The notes under the pieces are model-generated. The model did no database searches and had not been told where the DNA came from. It worked only from the letters and a program-made list of their open reading frames with translations. This document shows positions 20,195 to 27,281 of a DNA stretch of 28,019 nucleotides, in pieces. Source of the stretch: a virus; the IMG/VR virus record IMGVR_UViG_3300034072_000104, positions 1 to 28,019 of that record; one strand, 5' to 3'. The position numbers were made by a program, and so were the translations under genes. The first letter of the stretch is position 1. The number at the start of each line of letters is the position of its first letter.

Positions 20195-21642
20195 CGCATC
20201 CCCTGCGGAACAATCGTTACGTCTAAACCAACCGCAGACGACCACACACCAGTAGGTATGGCCTTCACTCGATGATAGGTTCCTGCTGAGCGTAAACCGA
20301 TACGGTTGTCATCGTTGCTCGTGTAGGTTGAGCCTGTAAAGTCTGTTTGTTGGTTCAGCCTTCTACGGGAGTTGACCTGTACCGAACAAGAACCACCGTC
20401 AATAACGGGACGAATGAGCGTCATGACTGAAGGCATGTCGTTCAAAGACAGGTCAGGAGTCACGATGTTGGCTGTTAACGCAGAGCCAGAGAAAGCAACG
20501 ATCTTTGTGCCTAACGTCCCTGTCAATAAGTTAGATGTCACCGTATAACCAAATGAGTCTAGGCTTGCAGGTAACGTGTCAATACTTCCGTATGCGTCTA
20601 ATTGCTCTAAAGTAAGGCCAGAAGATGAGGTCGTTGTAATAGCCGTAGAAGATGCAATCGTGTCCACGTTAACCTCAGCGTAAGACCACTTAGAGAGGTT
20701 AAAGTTGTAGATGAGCAGCGCAGTCGTCTGGTCTACGGTCTTAAAACACCAGATAACAAGGTTCTTAAGCGGGTCTACAGCAGTGGACATGGTTGATAAC
20801 TGCGATATATCCACCGTGTTGAAGAACCACCGATCTACCTTCTCAACCGAAATAGACTTAACCTCTTGTCCGTTCGTTACATAGAACCCGTCGTCAGAAA
20901 GAAAGAAGCTCGACCCAACGTACTGAATGATCGAGTTGGGCTCCATACATCCCAAACCCCTAGAGATCGTGTCGAACTGGAATACAAGCGGACTTCCAAC
21001 ATAAGACATCCGCACCACCGCACGATCCATAAACACAATGCCGAACTCACCGCCAGTCAAACCCTTGACATGCCCGCCATCAGGAATGTCCTGGTAGTCT
21101 GCTTGCGTTGCTGCTGCTGGAGTCCAATCAGTCTCGTCACCTAACGCACACCACTCCACGCGATTAGGGTAGATCGTTGAACCATTGTTAAAGCCTGCAA
21201 CCACGAAGTCTCTGACTGTCGTTACATACCTCGACTTAGGCGCAGCAGCACCAAGGTCTGCAAACAAAGTAGACGAACCCATGAGGTAACCTTGAAGTCT
21301 GTCACCACCGTTGGCTGCAATCACTCGGTTGCCAAACTGAGCGAATCGCCACTTCTGATCTGAAGGCGTTGTATAACCACCTGACTTAGAGACATCCGTA
21401 AGGGCTAAGTTCGTCCCTAGCTTGAATAATTTGGTATCACCGCCAGCAAAGACAGTCACAGCCTCGCTAGGAGCAGCAGCAGCAACCACAGAATTAAGCG
21501 TCTCAGAAGCAGCATTTGACCACTCAGAAGGCGTAGACAATGGCCCATAACCTACTTGCTGAGGAATGACGTTCTTAGCGTCTACAAGCGCACCAGCAAC
21601 CCCAGGTTGATCCGGTAACCATTCCCCAAAGTTAACCCTCAT
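20191..21642 (-). CDS. P22 gp10-like tail hub / packaged-DNA stabilisation protein
   Basis: A 483-residue protein, close to the 472 of P22 gp10. It opens MRVNFGEWLPDQPGVAGAL and DAKNVIPQQVGYGPLST, a start common to these proteins. Repeated beta blades follow (KWRFAQFGNRVIAANGG, RYVTTVRDFVVAGFNNG, then GEFGIVFMDRAVVRM and SSFFLSDDGFYVTNGQ). They suggest a beta-propeller. The C-terminal 150 residues are a separate beta domain. Gp10 plugs the portal-adaptor channel after packaging and attaches the tail needle and spikes. It is directly downstream of the adaptor gene with an ATGA overlap, the order expected for a podovirus tail. Confidence 0.78.
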   Translation of the reverse strand: MRVNFGEWLPDQPGVAGALVDAKNVIPQQVGYGPLSTPSEWSNAASETLNSVVAAAAPSEAVTVFAGGDTKLFKLGTNLALTDVSKSGGYTTPSDQKWRFAQFGNRVIAANGGDRLQGYLMGSSTLFADLGAAAPKSRYVTTVRDFVVAGFNNGSTIYPNRVEWCALGDETDWTPAAATQADYQDIPDGGHVKGLTGGEFGIVFMDRAVVRMSYVGSPLVFQFDTISRGLGCMEPNSIIQYVGSSFFLSDDGFYVTNGQEVKSISVEKVDRWFFNTVDISQLSTMSTAVDPLKNLVIWCFKTVDQTTALLIYNFNLSKWSYAEVNVDTIASSTAITTTSSSGLTLEQLDAYGSIDTLPASLDSFGYTVTSNLLTGTLGTKIVAFSGSALTANIVTPDLSLNDMPSVMTLIRPVIDGGSCSVQVNSRRRLNQQTDFTGSTYTSNDDNRIGLRSAGTYHRVKAIPTGVWSSAVGLDVTIVPQGMR

Positions 21643-22259
21643 CGCTTCGCTACCGTCATGGTTAGCGGCACACCTGAATACTGACTCTCCTCGTCAGACC
21701 TTGTGAGCGAGAAGATTGCACGATCATAAAGCGTACCCCAGGTCTGTAGCCTGGGATCGTTCATGAGATAAGGTTCAGCCTCGCCCAATGACCCGTAGAG
21801 GAGTGCATCCGGACAGGTCGTAAGCCAGAGATTTGTCGGGGCTGCTGTAGATAGAAACGCAGGGGCCGCATAGTAAAGTATCTTGACGTCGTAATTGCTG
21901 TCAGGAATTGGGGCAAACTGAATCGTAGACCCGAGGACAGTGTAGAAAGTCGGTACACCACTTTGGTTCGTCCTACCGTTCCGAATAAAGATGCTCGGCG
22001 TTGAGAACGTAACAGGGAAGTCGGGGTCAGAGTCAATGTACACATCCCTTGCTTGCAGGAAGTCGCTAGGGAGGCTAATTGTCGAGACTCCACCAGTCGC
22101 CGTGAGCGATGCTTGCGTAAGCATTTGGCGCAAGCGTAGATCTCGACGGAGTCGAATCTCTGCGAGTTGGATGAAGTCAGGGATCGCGGAAGTAAGATCA
22201 TCTCGTGAGAGATAATTAGCTATGGTCGTCTGTAGTTCGCTGTAAGTGCTTAGGGCCAT
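21639..22259 (-). CDS. SU10-type head-tail adaptor protein
   Basis: A 206-residue protein if started at ATG 22259 (MALSTYSELQTTIANYLSRDDL), the opening seen in this family; an ATG at 22268 adds three residues and the ribosome site (GGAG) does not decide between them. FIQLAEIRLRRDLRLRQM and SLPSDFLQARDVYID are adaptor blocks, and YDVKILYYAAPAFL with DALLYGSLGEAEPYLMND follow. The adaptor forms a ring under the portal and connects it to the tail hub. Its place between capsid and gp10-like genes fits. It overlaps the glycosyltransferase-like gene by 44 bases. Confidence 0.8.
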   Translation of the reverse strand: MALSTYSELQTTIANYLSRDDLTSAIPDFIQLAEIRLRRDLRLRQMLTQASLTATGGVSTISLPSDFLQARDVYIDSDPDFPVTFSTPSIFIRNGRTNQSGVPTFYTVLGSTIQFAPIPDSNYDVKILYYAAPAFLSTAAPTNLWLTTCPDALLYGSLGEAEPYLMNDPRLQTWGTLYDRAIFSLTRSDEESQYSGVPLTMTVAKR

Positions 22260-22881
22260 ATTCGACATCGCTCCACCGGTATTCGTGCGTCCCGATGTGT
22301 CCTATTTCGAGGCTCAATTCGTGATCCACGAAAGTCTTTATCCCGTGGTCTAAGGCTTTCACGCAGAAATGCACATCTTCGCCAATTAGACCACCCGCCC
22401 CCCATACTACATCAAACCACGGCTGTGGCATAGCATCAAACACAGATTTATGGGTCAATACAACCCCGAAACCTACAGCCGTTACCTCCTCGATACCTTT
22501 CTTTCCTCGACTCTCAATCTTCTCAAAGATCTCTTTGTCTTGGTGAAAGTTGATTGCAGTCGGTAAAACAGGTTTGCGCCTTGTGACTGCGTTAACCCCG
22601 ACGATCTTTTCGCCGTGGGCTAACAGTCTCTCTAACGTGTTCTTGGGGAACCTCATGTCTGAGTCCACCCACAGGATGTACTCCGCACCGTCTGCTAGTG
22701 CTTCCTTAGCCAAAGACTCTCTTTGACTGAATATGAGCGTTCCAGGGGCGGTATACAAGAGGAAAGAACCTCCTGTTGTCGCACATCTGTTGGCCCCGTC
22801 ATACGCTGCCAGCCGAGCCATGTCGAAGGCAGTACCCGTCATCATCGTGTCCCGACATGGAACACAAAAGGCTATCTTCAT
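22216..22881 (-). CDS. GT-A-type glycosyltransferase-like protein
   Basis: A 221-residue protein opening MKIAFCVPCRDTMMTGTAFD. Residues 64-75 hold ADGAEYILWVDSD, with D73 and D75 as the D-x-D metal and nucleotide-sugar site of GT-A enzymes. VGVNAVTRRKP near 94, AVGFGVVLTHKSVF near 135 and GEDVHFC at 167 follow, as in phage family-2-like transferases. GED would hold the catalytic-side acid. The product could be a sugar on a virion protein, on DNA, or on the host surface; the sequence does not say. It is placed inside the head-to-tail structural genes, which is unusual for a surface-modifying gene. AGGG precedes the ATG by 5 bases. Confidence 0.75.
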   Translation of the reverse strand: MKIAFCVPCRDTMMTGTAFDMARLAAYDGANRCATTGGSFLLYTAPGTLIFSQRESLAKEALADGAEYILWVDSDMRFPKNTLERLLAHGEKIVGVNAVTRRKPVLPTAINFHQDKEIFEKIESRGKKGIEEVTAVGFGVVLTHKSVFDAMPQPWFDVVWGAGGLIGEDVHFCVKALDHGIKTFVDHELSLEIGHIGTHEYRWSDVEYGPKHLQRTTDDHS

Positions 22882-23162
22882 ACTTTCCCTGGTCGAGTTC
22901 TAAAGTGTCTGTTTTCTGGGTCGTTCATCCACGCCCTGAATTTTTTCTCGTCTGCGACAGCAAAGCCTCGCATGATCCCTTGCTTATTTAGATCGTCAAC
23001 CACCGCAAATGGCAGTTGAGCGTATCGAGTCCACTCACCCCAACGCTCACGCTCGTCCGTTGCGTTATAGAGTGCCTTGTTCTGCTCGACAATATCCGTG
23101 ATGTCTTGAGTTCTCTCAAAGACATACTGATCGTCGGTGACGTGAAATTTAGTTTTGAGCAT
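22878..23162 (-). CDS. Small phage protein after the capsid terminator
   Basis: A 94-residue charged protein opening MLKTKFHVTDDQYVFER. The C-terminal half has FAVVDDLNKQGIMRGFAVAD and FRAWMNDPENRHFRTRPGKV, a pattern seen in small proteins next to capsid genes of aquatic podophages. No function is known. The ATG is immediately after the seven-base T-run of a terminator hairpin and has no ribosome site of its own. The next in-frame ATG is deep inside the conserved part, so 23162 is the only sensible start. Expression may therefore depend on readthrough or on RNA folding at this point. Confidence 0.7.
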   Translation of the reverse strand: MLKTKFHVTDDQYVFERTQDITDIVEQNKALYNATDERERWGEWTRYAQLPFAVVDDLNKQGIMRGFAVADEKKFRAWMNDPENRHFRTRPGKV

Positions 23163-23197
23163 AAAAAAAGGGAGGTTGTTACGCCTCCCTCTTTTTT
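23163..23197 (-). terminator. Rho-independent terminator after the major capsid gene
   Basis: On the minus strand a six-base GGGAGG (23189-23184) pairs with CCTCCC (23175-23170) around an eight-base loop, followed by seven T (23169-23163). An A-run lies before the stem, so the element could also work on the plus strand. It lies in the 48-base gap after the capsid gene and would lower transcription of the downstream tail genes. Confidence 0.9.
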
Positions 23198-23210
23198 ACC
23201 ACAGTTTTTG

Positions 23211-24167
23211 TTACGCTGTCTTGAGGTCAGCCAAGATACCGTGAGCAGCCTCGTTACGCATCTCCATCGTGAACTCAGCAAGGATCTGAGTTTTCTCCGA
23301 GTCACCAGTCTTGGCAAGCTCGTTGGTCTGGAAGGGACGCAGATAACCAATCGCTGCATACTCAGGATCAAGGATAAACGCATCACGGCTACGAACGAAA
23401 CGATCTGGAACTACAGAGATCGAACCGAAGTCGCTCAGGTACACATCTGCTGCGCCGATGATGGTCGTCGGTGCGTCAGAAGGAGCCATGTAACGCTGTG
23501 CTGCGATGCCTGCAAAGGCCGAAACGGTCTGCTTGAGTGCAGGGCCAACCACGAGGATCTTGGGACTACCGCCAGAGGTGTAAACCTGCTGAACGCCATC
23601 CTTGAGAATTGCCTCAGTGAAGGTGCGAGTCGTGCCATCCGAACGAGTCGAAACACCGATGGTGGTGGGGTTAGCACCGTCACTGGTGTTGTAGTTCGAG
23701 TTGGTCTTGAGCCAAGACAAAAGCGAACCCATCTTGCGAGCCGTGGACGAGTTACCTGCGCTACGTCCCTGGTTAGCAGAGATGATTGTTTCCTGATCTC
23801 GCTTGAGCTCTTGCGAAGCCTTGCTGAGTTGATAAGCCTTCTCAGCGCGACGACCTGCAAGATCAACTGCCATCATCGTGCCTGACACCTGGATCGTCTT
23901 GGAAACGATTTGGGTATAGTTACCGAGACGGGTTGTTGGGCTGATGGTTGCTGCCGTTGCGTCGTCACCTTCAACCTGTGCGTTGTTGGTGGTTGCTGCG
24001 GCAAGGGTATCCGTCTGCCACTCGTGGTACACAGCAGTTGCTTTGGTACGAGCGAGCGAAGAAAGGATAGGCGTTTCGGTCGGGCTGATGTTGTAAATAA
24101 CATCGGTTAGATCTTCACGCTGACCGATAGCCGTGAAGGTCTGGTATGTACCTGAAGGAACAGACAT
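23211..24167 (-). CDS. SU10-type major capsid protein
   Basis: A 318-residue protein with the HK97 fold expected of the SU10/DUF5309 family. It opens SVPSGTYQTFTAIGQREDLTD and has NISPTETPILSSLARTKA near 26, YTQIVSKTIQVSGTM near 84, DQETIISANQGRSAGN near 124, and RDAFILDPEYAAIGYLRPF near 260. These blocks are standard for this capsid type, and the length is normal. About 415 copies or a related number would build the head. GGAG lies 5 bases before the ATG. The gene follows the scaffold gene directly and is followed by a terminator, which suits high expression. Confidence 0.9.
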   Translation of the reverse strand: MSVPSGTYQTFTAIGQREDLTDVIYNISPTETPILSSLARTKATAVYHEWQTDTLAAATTNNAQVEGDDATAATISPTTRLGNYTQIVSKTIQVSGTMMAVDLAGRRAEKAYQLSKASQELKRDQETIISANQGRSAGNSSTARKMGSLLSWLKTNSNYNTSDGANPTTIGVSTRSDGTTRTFTEAILKDGVQQVYTSGGSPKILVVGPALKQTVSAFAGIAAQRYMAPSDAPTTIIGAADVYLSDFGSISVVPDRFVRSRDAFILDPEYAAIGYLRPFQTNELAKTGDSEKTQILAEFTMEMRNEAAHGILADLKTA

Positions 24168-24179
24168 GATTACTCCAAA

Positions 24180-25115
24180 TTACAAAAATCGTTCAAAAAC
24201 CCTTGCAGCGTCTTGTCGAGAACCAGTCTTTTTAAGTCGCGCAAAGTCCTGTTTTGCTGCCTCTGTTGCTATGGTCTTACCCGTGGCATTACCAGCCTTT
24301 AGCATCTTGGGAGCCTCGGCAACCTTCTTGGTTACCCCTGGCTTTGCCTTTTGCAGTTTCTGGTACTGACTTGCCATCCACAACGTCAACACAGCACGAG
24401 AGTCGGTTGCATTTGCTAGCTCTGTGTCCGAGTAACCAATACTCTTTGCAAAGCTACGAAGTTCAGAGCGAACCTTCTCACCCTTCTCAGGATGGGCATA
24501 CTCAGGGATTGCCTCGGCTACCCTTTTCGCTTCTTCGGCTAAGTGCCTCTCAAGATGCGCCTCACGCTCTGCCTGTTGCTCTCTCGCAATGCGTTGCTGT
24601 TCAGCACGAATCTGTTGAATTTGCTCTTTTTGCCTAGTCTGCTCTGCGACCTTGACTGCATACGCAATCGGGTCGGTTTCCTTCAAACTTTCAATATCCT
24701 CGCCACGCATTTGTTGGCTTAAGAACTGATCCATCGCCTGCAAACGCTGCGAGTATGCGTCTCTCGCCTGCTTTGCTTGCTCTACAGCGGCTTTCTCAGC
24801 CTCTAGGGACTTACGCTGTTCAGCAAGCGCGTTAGTTTTTTTATGGTAATCCGTACCCTTTTGGTAGCCCTCGATCAACTCTGAGAGGGTCACTTCACGC
24901 TCTTCACCAGCGGCTTTCACCGTAAAGCGTTGTTCCTCTTCCTGAGCTTCCTCTACTGCTTCCTCATGCTCGGATTCACTGGCCTCAACCTCTTGTTCTT
25001 CTGCTTGGTCTTGAACTTGCTCCGGAGGAGGTTCGCCACCACCCATTAGACCCAAGAAGGCATCTGCTGCCTGTCCCACTGTCAAGCTAGTCCCTTGCGG
25101 GTTGCTGCTTTCCAT
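24180..25115 (-). CDS. Head scaffolding protein
   Basis: A 311-residue protein. Residues 28-62 are very acidic (QAEEQEVEASESEHEEAVEE). VTLSELIEGYQKGTDYHKKT near 75 is a block shared by many phage scaffolds. A long charged coiled coil follows to about residue 200 (QRIAREQQAEREAHLERHL), then a basic C-terminal part (KAKPGVTKKVAEAPKML) that could bind the capsid protein. It has no Cys and few aromatics. The scaffold directs assembly of the empty head and then leaves. It is directly upstream of the capsid gene, the usual order. AGAGG precedes the ATG by 8 bases. Confidence 0.83.
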   Translation of the reverse strand: MESSNPQGTSLTVGQAADAFLGLMGGGEPPPEQVQDQAEEQEVEASESEHEEAVEEAQEEEQRFTVKAAGEEREVTLSELIEGYQKGTDYHKKTNALAEQRKSLEAEKAAVEQAKQARDAYSQRLQAMDQFLSQQMRGEDIESLKETDPIAYAVKVAEQTRQKEQIQQIRAEQQRIAREQQAEREAHLERHLAEEAKRVAEAIPEYAHPEKGEKVRSELRSFAKSIGYSDTELANATDSRAVLTLWMASQYQKLQKAKPGVTKKVAEAPKMLKAGNATGKTIATEAAKQDFARLKKTGSRQDAARVFERFL

Positions 25116-25125
25116 ACACTAACCT

Positions 25126-25362
25126 CTACTTAAAAATCTTAAATCGCCTCTTCACTATCTCGCCTTCGGCGGCAACAGATTCAAGACGCGCCTTAACCTG
25201 ACGCACTGCACGAATTGCCACGTATGACTCCTCGCGTAGGTCAATGTCGTCAGGATTACTGTTGATAATACGCTCGATGTTGTCTTTTTCCAACTCAGTG
25301 AAGATTTCCGTCAGAAACTCGTCACCTAGTAACGCTTTTGCTCGTTCCCATCGTTGTGTCAT
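25126..25362 (-). CDS. Small helical phage protein in the head cluster
   Basis: A 78-residue protein opening MTQRWERAKALLGDEFLTEI. It is helical and charged, with ELEKDNIERIINSNPDDID and REESYVAIRAVRQVKARLESV, ending in the basic KRRFKIFK. Small proteins of this kind between portal and scaffold genes are common in podophages, without known function. The start overlaps the stop of the modular repeat protein by four bases. I infer a role in head assembly from position only. Confidence 0.68.
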   Translation of the reverse strand: MTQRWERAKALLGDEFLTEIFTELEKDNIERIINSNPDDIDLREESYVAIRAVRQVKARLESVAAEGEIVKRRFKIFK

Positions 25363-27278
25363 AGCAGGCTCTTTAGCTTCTCTTTAGGCATTCTTGCTTC
25401 GTTGAGGGCTTCTAAGAAGTCCTCGCCATACTTGTTTACAGCCTTTCTACGCACGACATACTCACCACGCTGTAGCTTGGCATAACCTTCGTCTGGCCCA
25501 TCAGGATTAGGCCCAAGTAAAGACCGGATCTTCCCGCCTTTCTGGTAGCCAACCTCGTTATCAGGCCTTTCCTCGTAGTCTGTAAAGCCTACGATCTTGC
25601 CACCCATAGCACCGCCCTGCACTGGCTCGCTAGCCTGCTGCTGGGCCTGTTGCGCTGCTTGCTCTGCTAACTGCGTGTTGGTCTTGGCCCAATCGTAGTT
25701 TTGAAGGAGTGCAGTTTGGTTAAAGTATCCAGGCTGAAACTGTTGCACCTGAGATACATTCTGAGGCACTCCAAACTCTAGCGTCATGGGACGTAGGTTT
25801 GTGTAGCCAGCAGCACCAGACTGGAACTGGAACGGAACTTGTTCTGTCGGTGTTGTCTTGTAGAAGAACCCTGTAGTAGGAGCAGCAAGACTTGTCTGAC
25901 CGCCGCCTGTAGCAAAAGGCACAAAGTTAGTCGCAGGCAGGTTAAACGTCGGCGGCAGGTAATCAGCAGGGTTGAACGTACTCGGAGGTTGAGTCGTACC
26001 AGCAGGAGGTTGCGTGGTTGTCTGCCCTAGACCCATTGCAATAGACGCTTGCACGTCTGACTCTGGAACACCCATTGCCCTTAGCATGTCTGCTGTGACT
26101 TTATTCTGGTTGTACCAGTCAATCTTTTGTTCGCCCGTAAATTGATTCCAGTTAGCAGGAAGCGTCATACCAGTGGGAAGCTGCCAAGACGGAGGAGGTG
26201 CTGTTGTCTGTCCGAGGCCTAACCTAACCGCTTCTGCAATATCTGACTCAGGAACCTTGTAATCCCTTAGTGTTTGCGCGGTAACCTTGTTGGCGTTAAA
26301 CCAGTTAACTTTGTCCTGGCCGGTGTAATACTGCCACTCAGCAGGCAACCCAAGACCTAACTGCGCCGCCATTAGCGTCACAGCGTCTTGAGACGTGTTT
26401 CTGGGAGCGTCAGCAGGTATACCAAGCGCGGTATACGCTTCTTGCGTTGCGTTTGCTGGATCTACTTCAGCAATCCTAGCTTTTATCTGTTGAGGCGTAA
26501 TCCCAGCGTTGAGTAAGGTTTGGATGTAGCCTTGTTTGGTTGCCAACGAAGAACCAGAGTCCCACTGTAATCCATAAAAATCATAAACAGGAGCGGCTGT
26601 AGTCGTGGGAGCTGTCGTTGTTGGAGTTGTCGAGGTTGGAGCTGTCGAGGTTGGAGTTGTTGAAGTTGTCGAGGTTGTTGTGGTTGATGGAGCGCTCGTT
26701 GTAGACCCAAGCAGACTCGTAGACGTGTTCGTTGCCTCAGTCCCCAGTAATCCCGTTGAAGTGCTTGTCGATGTAGATGTACTTGGTGGAGGAGGTGGCG
26801 TTGGAATACCTAGCAGATCATACGCCGCTTGGTTAGCGTTGGCAGGATCTAACTCAGCAATCTTTGCCTTGATCTGGTCGCCTGTAATACCTGCCCGCAA
26901 AAGCGTTTGGACGTAGCCTTGTTTAGTAGACAAAGGCGCAGCAGAATCCCACTGCAAGCCATAAATGTTGTAGACCGGAGCAGGTGGAGGTGTGTATACA
27001 GGTTGTGTATACACAGGCTCCTGGTAAACGGGTTCCTCGTAGTAAGGCTCCTCATAAACAGGCTCAGGATCGTAATAAACAGGGTCTTGCTGTACTGGTG
27101 GTGGCGCAGGAGGTTCACCAGAACCCATGCCTTGAGCCTCAAACCAAGGAACATCAGCAGACGTAATCCATCCGGCTTGCAATAAATCGTATGTTGTTAC
27201 CCCGTTATTAAGAAACCAGTTGACCTTTTGGCTCGCGTTATAAGTAGACCACGCGCTAGGTAGTGCAGGAATAGCCAT
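25359..27278 (-). CDS. Large modular repeat protein between portal and scaffold
   Basis: A 639-residue protein of unknown function built from repeats. Module A (about 45 residues, LP-x2-W-x2-Y/F-T...K-V/I-x-W-x-N-x-K/G-V-T) occurs at 5-49, 310-354 and 372-416. Module B (about 59 residues, PVY-x-x-YGLQWDS...TKQGY-I/V-QTLL) occurs at 101-159 and 230-288. A Pro/Tyr/Glu string (PVYEEPYYEEPVY) and two Ser/Thr/Pro linkers separate them. Residues 430-545 are unique, Phe/Gln-rich. The C-terminal 85 residues hold GGKIVGFTDYEERPDN, LQRGEYVVRRKAVNKYGEDFL and a basic end; the GEYVV-R-x-AV-x-KYG part resembles ends of some phage structural proteins. AGGA lies about 7 bases before ATG. No membrane segment or enzyme site. 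A virion role is likely. Confidence 0.75.
   Translation of the reverse strand: MAIPALPSAWSTYNASQKVNWFLNNGVTTYDLLQAGWITSADVPWFEAQGMGSGEPPAPPPVQQDPVYYDPEPVYEEPYYEEPVYQEPVYTQPVYTPPPAPVYNIYGLQWDSAAPLSTKQGYVQTLLRAGITGDQIKAKIAELDPANANQAAYDLLGIPTPPPPPSTSTSTSTSTGLLGTEATNTSTSLLGSTTSAPSTTTTSTTSTTPTSTAPTSTTPTTTAPTTTAAPVYDFYGLQWDSGSSLATKQGYIQTLLNAGITPQQIKARIAEVDPANATQEAYTALGIPADAPRNTSQDAVTLMAAQLGLGLPAEWQYYTGQDKVNWFNANKVTAQTLRDYKVPESDIAEAVRLGLGQTTAPPPSWQLPTGMTLPANWNQFTGEQKIDWYNQNKVTADMLRAMGVPESDVQASIAMGLGQTTTQPPAGTTQPPSTFNPADYLPPTFNLPATNFVPFATGGGQTSLAAPTTGFFYKTTPTEQVPFQFQSGAAGYTNLRPMTLEFGVPQNVSQVQQFQPGYFNQTALLQNYDWAKTNTQLAEQAAQQAQQQASEPVQGGAMGGKIVGFTDYEERPDNEVGYQKGGKIRSLLGPNPDGPDEGYAKLQRGEYVVRRKAVNKYGEDFLEALNEARMPKEKLKSLL
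26031..27266 (-). repeat. Module A and B repeats of the modular protein
   Basis: Module A is encoded at 27132-27266, 26217-26351 and 26031-26165. Module B is encoded at 26802-26978 and 26415-26591. The copies share most conserved residues but clearly differ in DNA, so they are old duplications, not recent slippage. Between the B copies lies a Thr/Ser/Pro tract at about 26592-26801 with short GTTGTCGAGGTTGGAG-type DNA repeats. Confidence 0.85.
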
Positions 27279-27281
27279 AAT

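Noticed and set aside
23016-23885. Long plus-strand open frame opposite the capsid and the small gene
   Set aside because: It crosses the terminator, is opposite a clear SU10-type capsid gene, and shows no domain.
27004-27015. Perfect 12-base palindrome TGTGTATACACA
   Set aside because: It is within repeated VYT codons of the modular protein and there is no sign of a regulatory setting.
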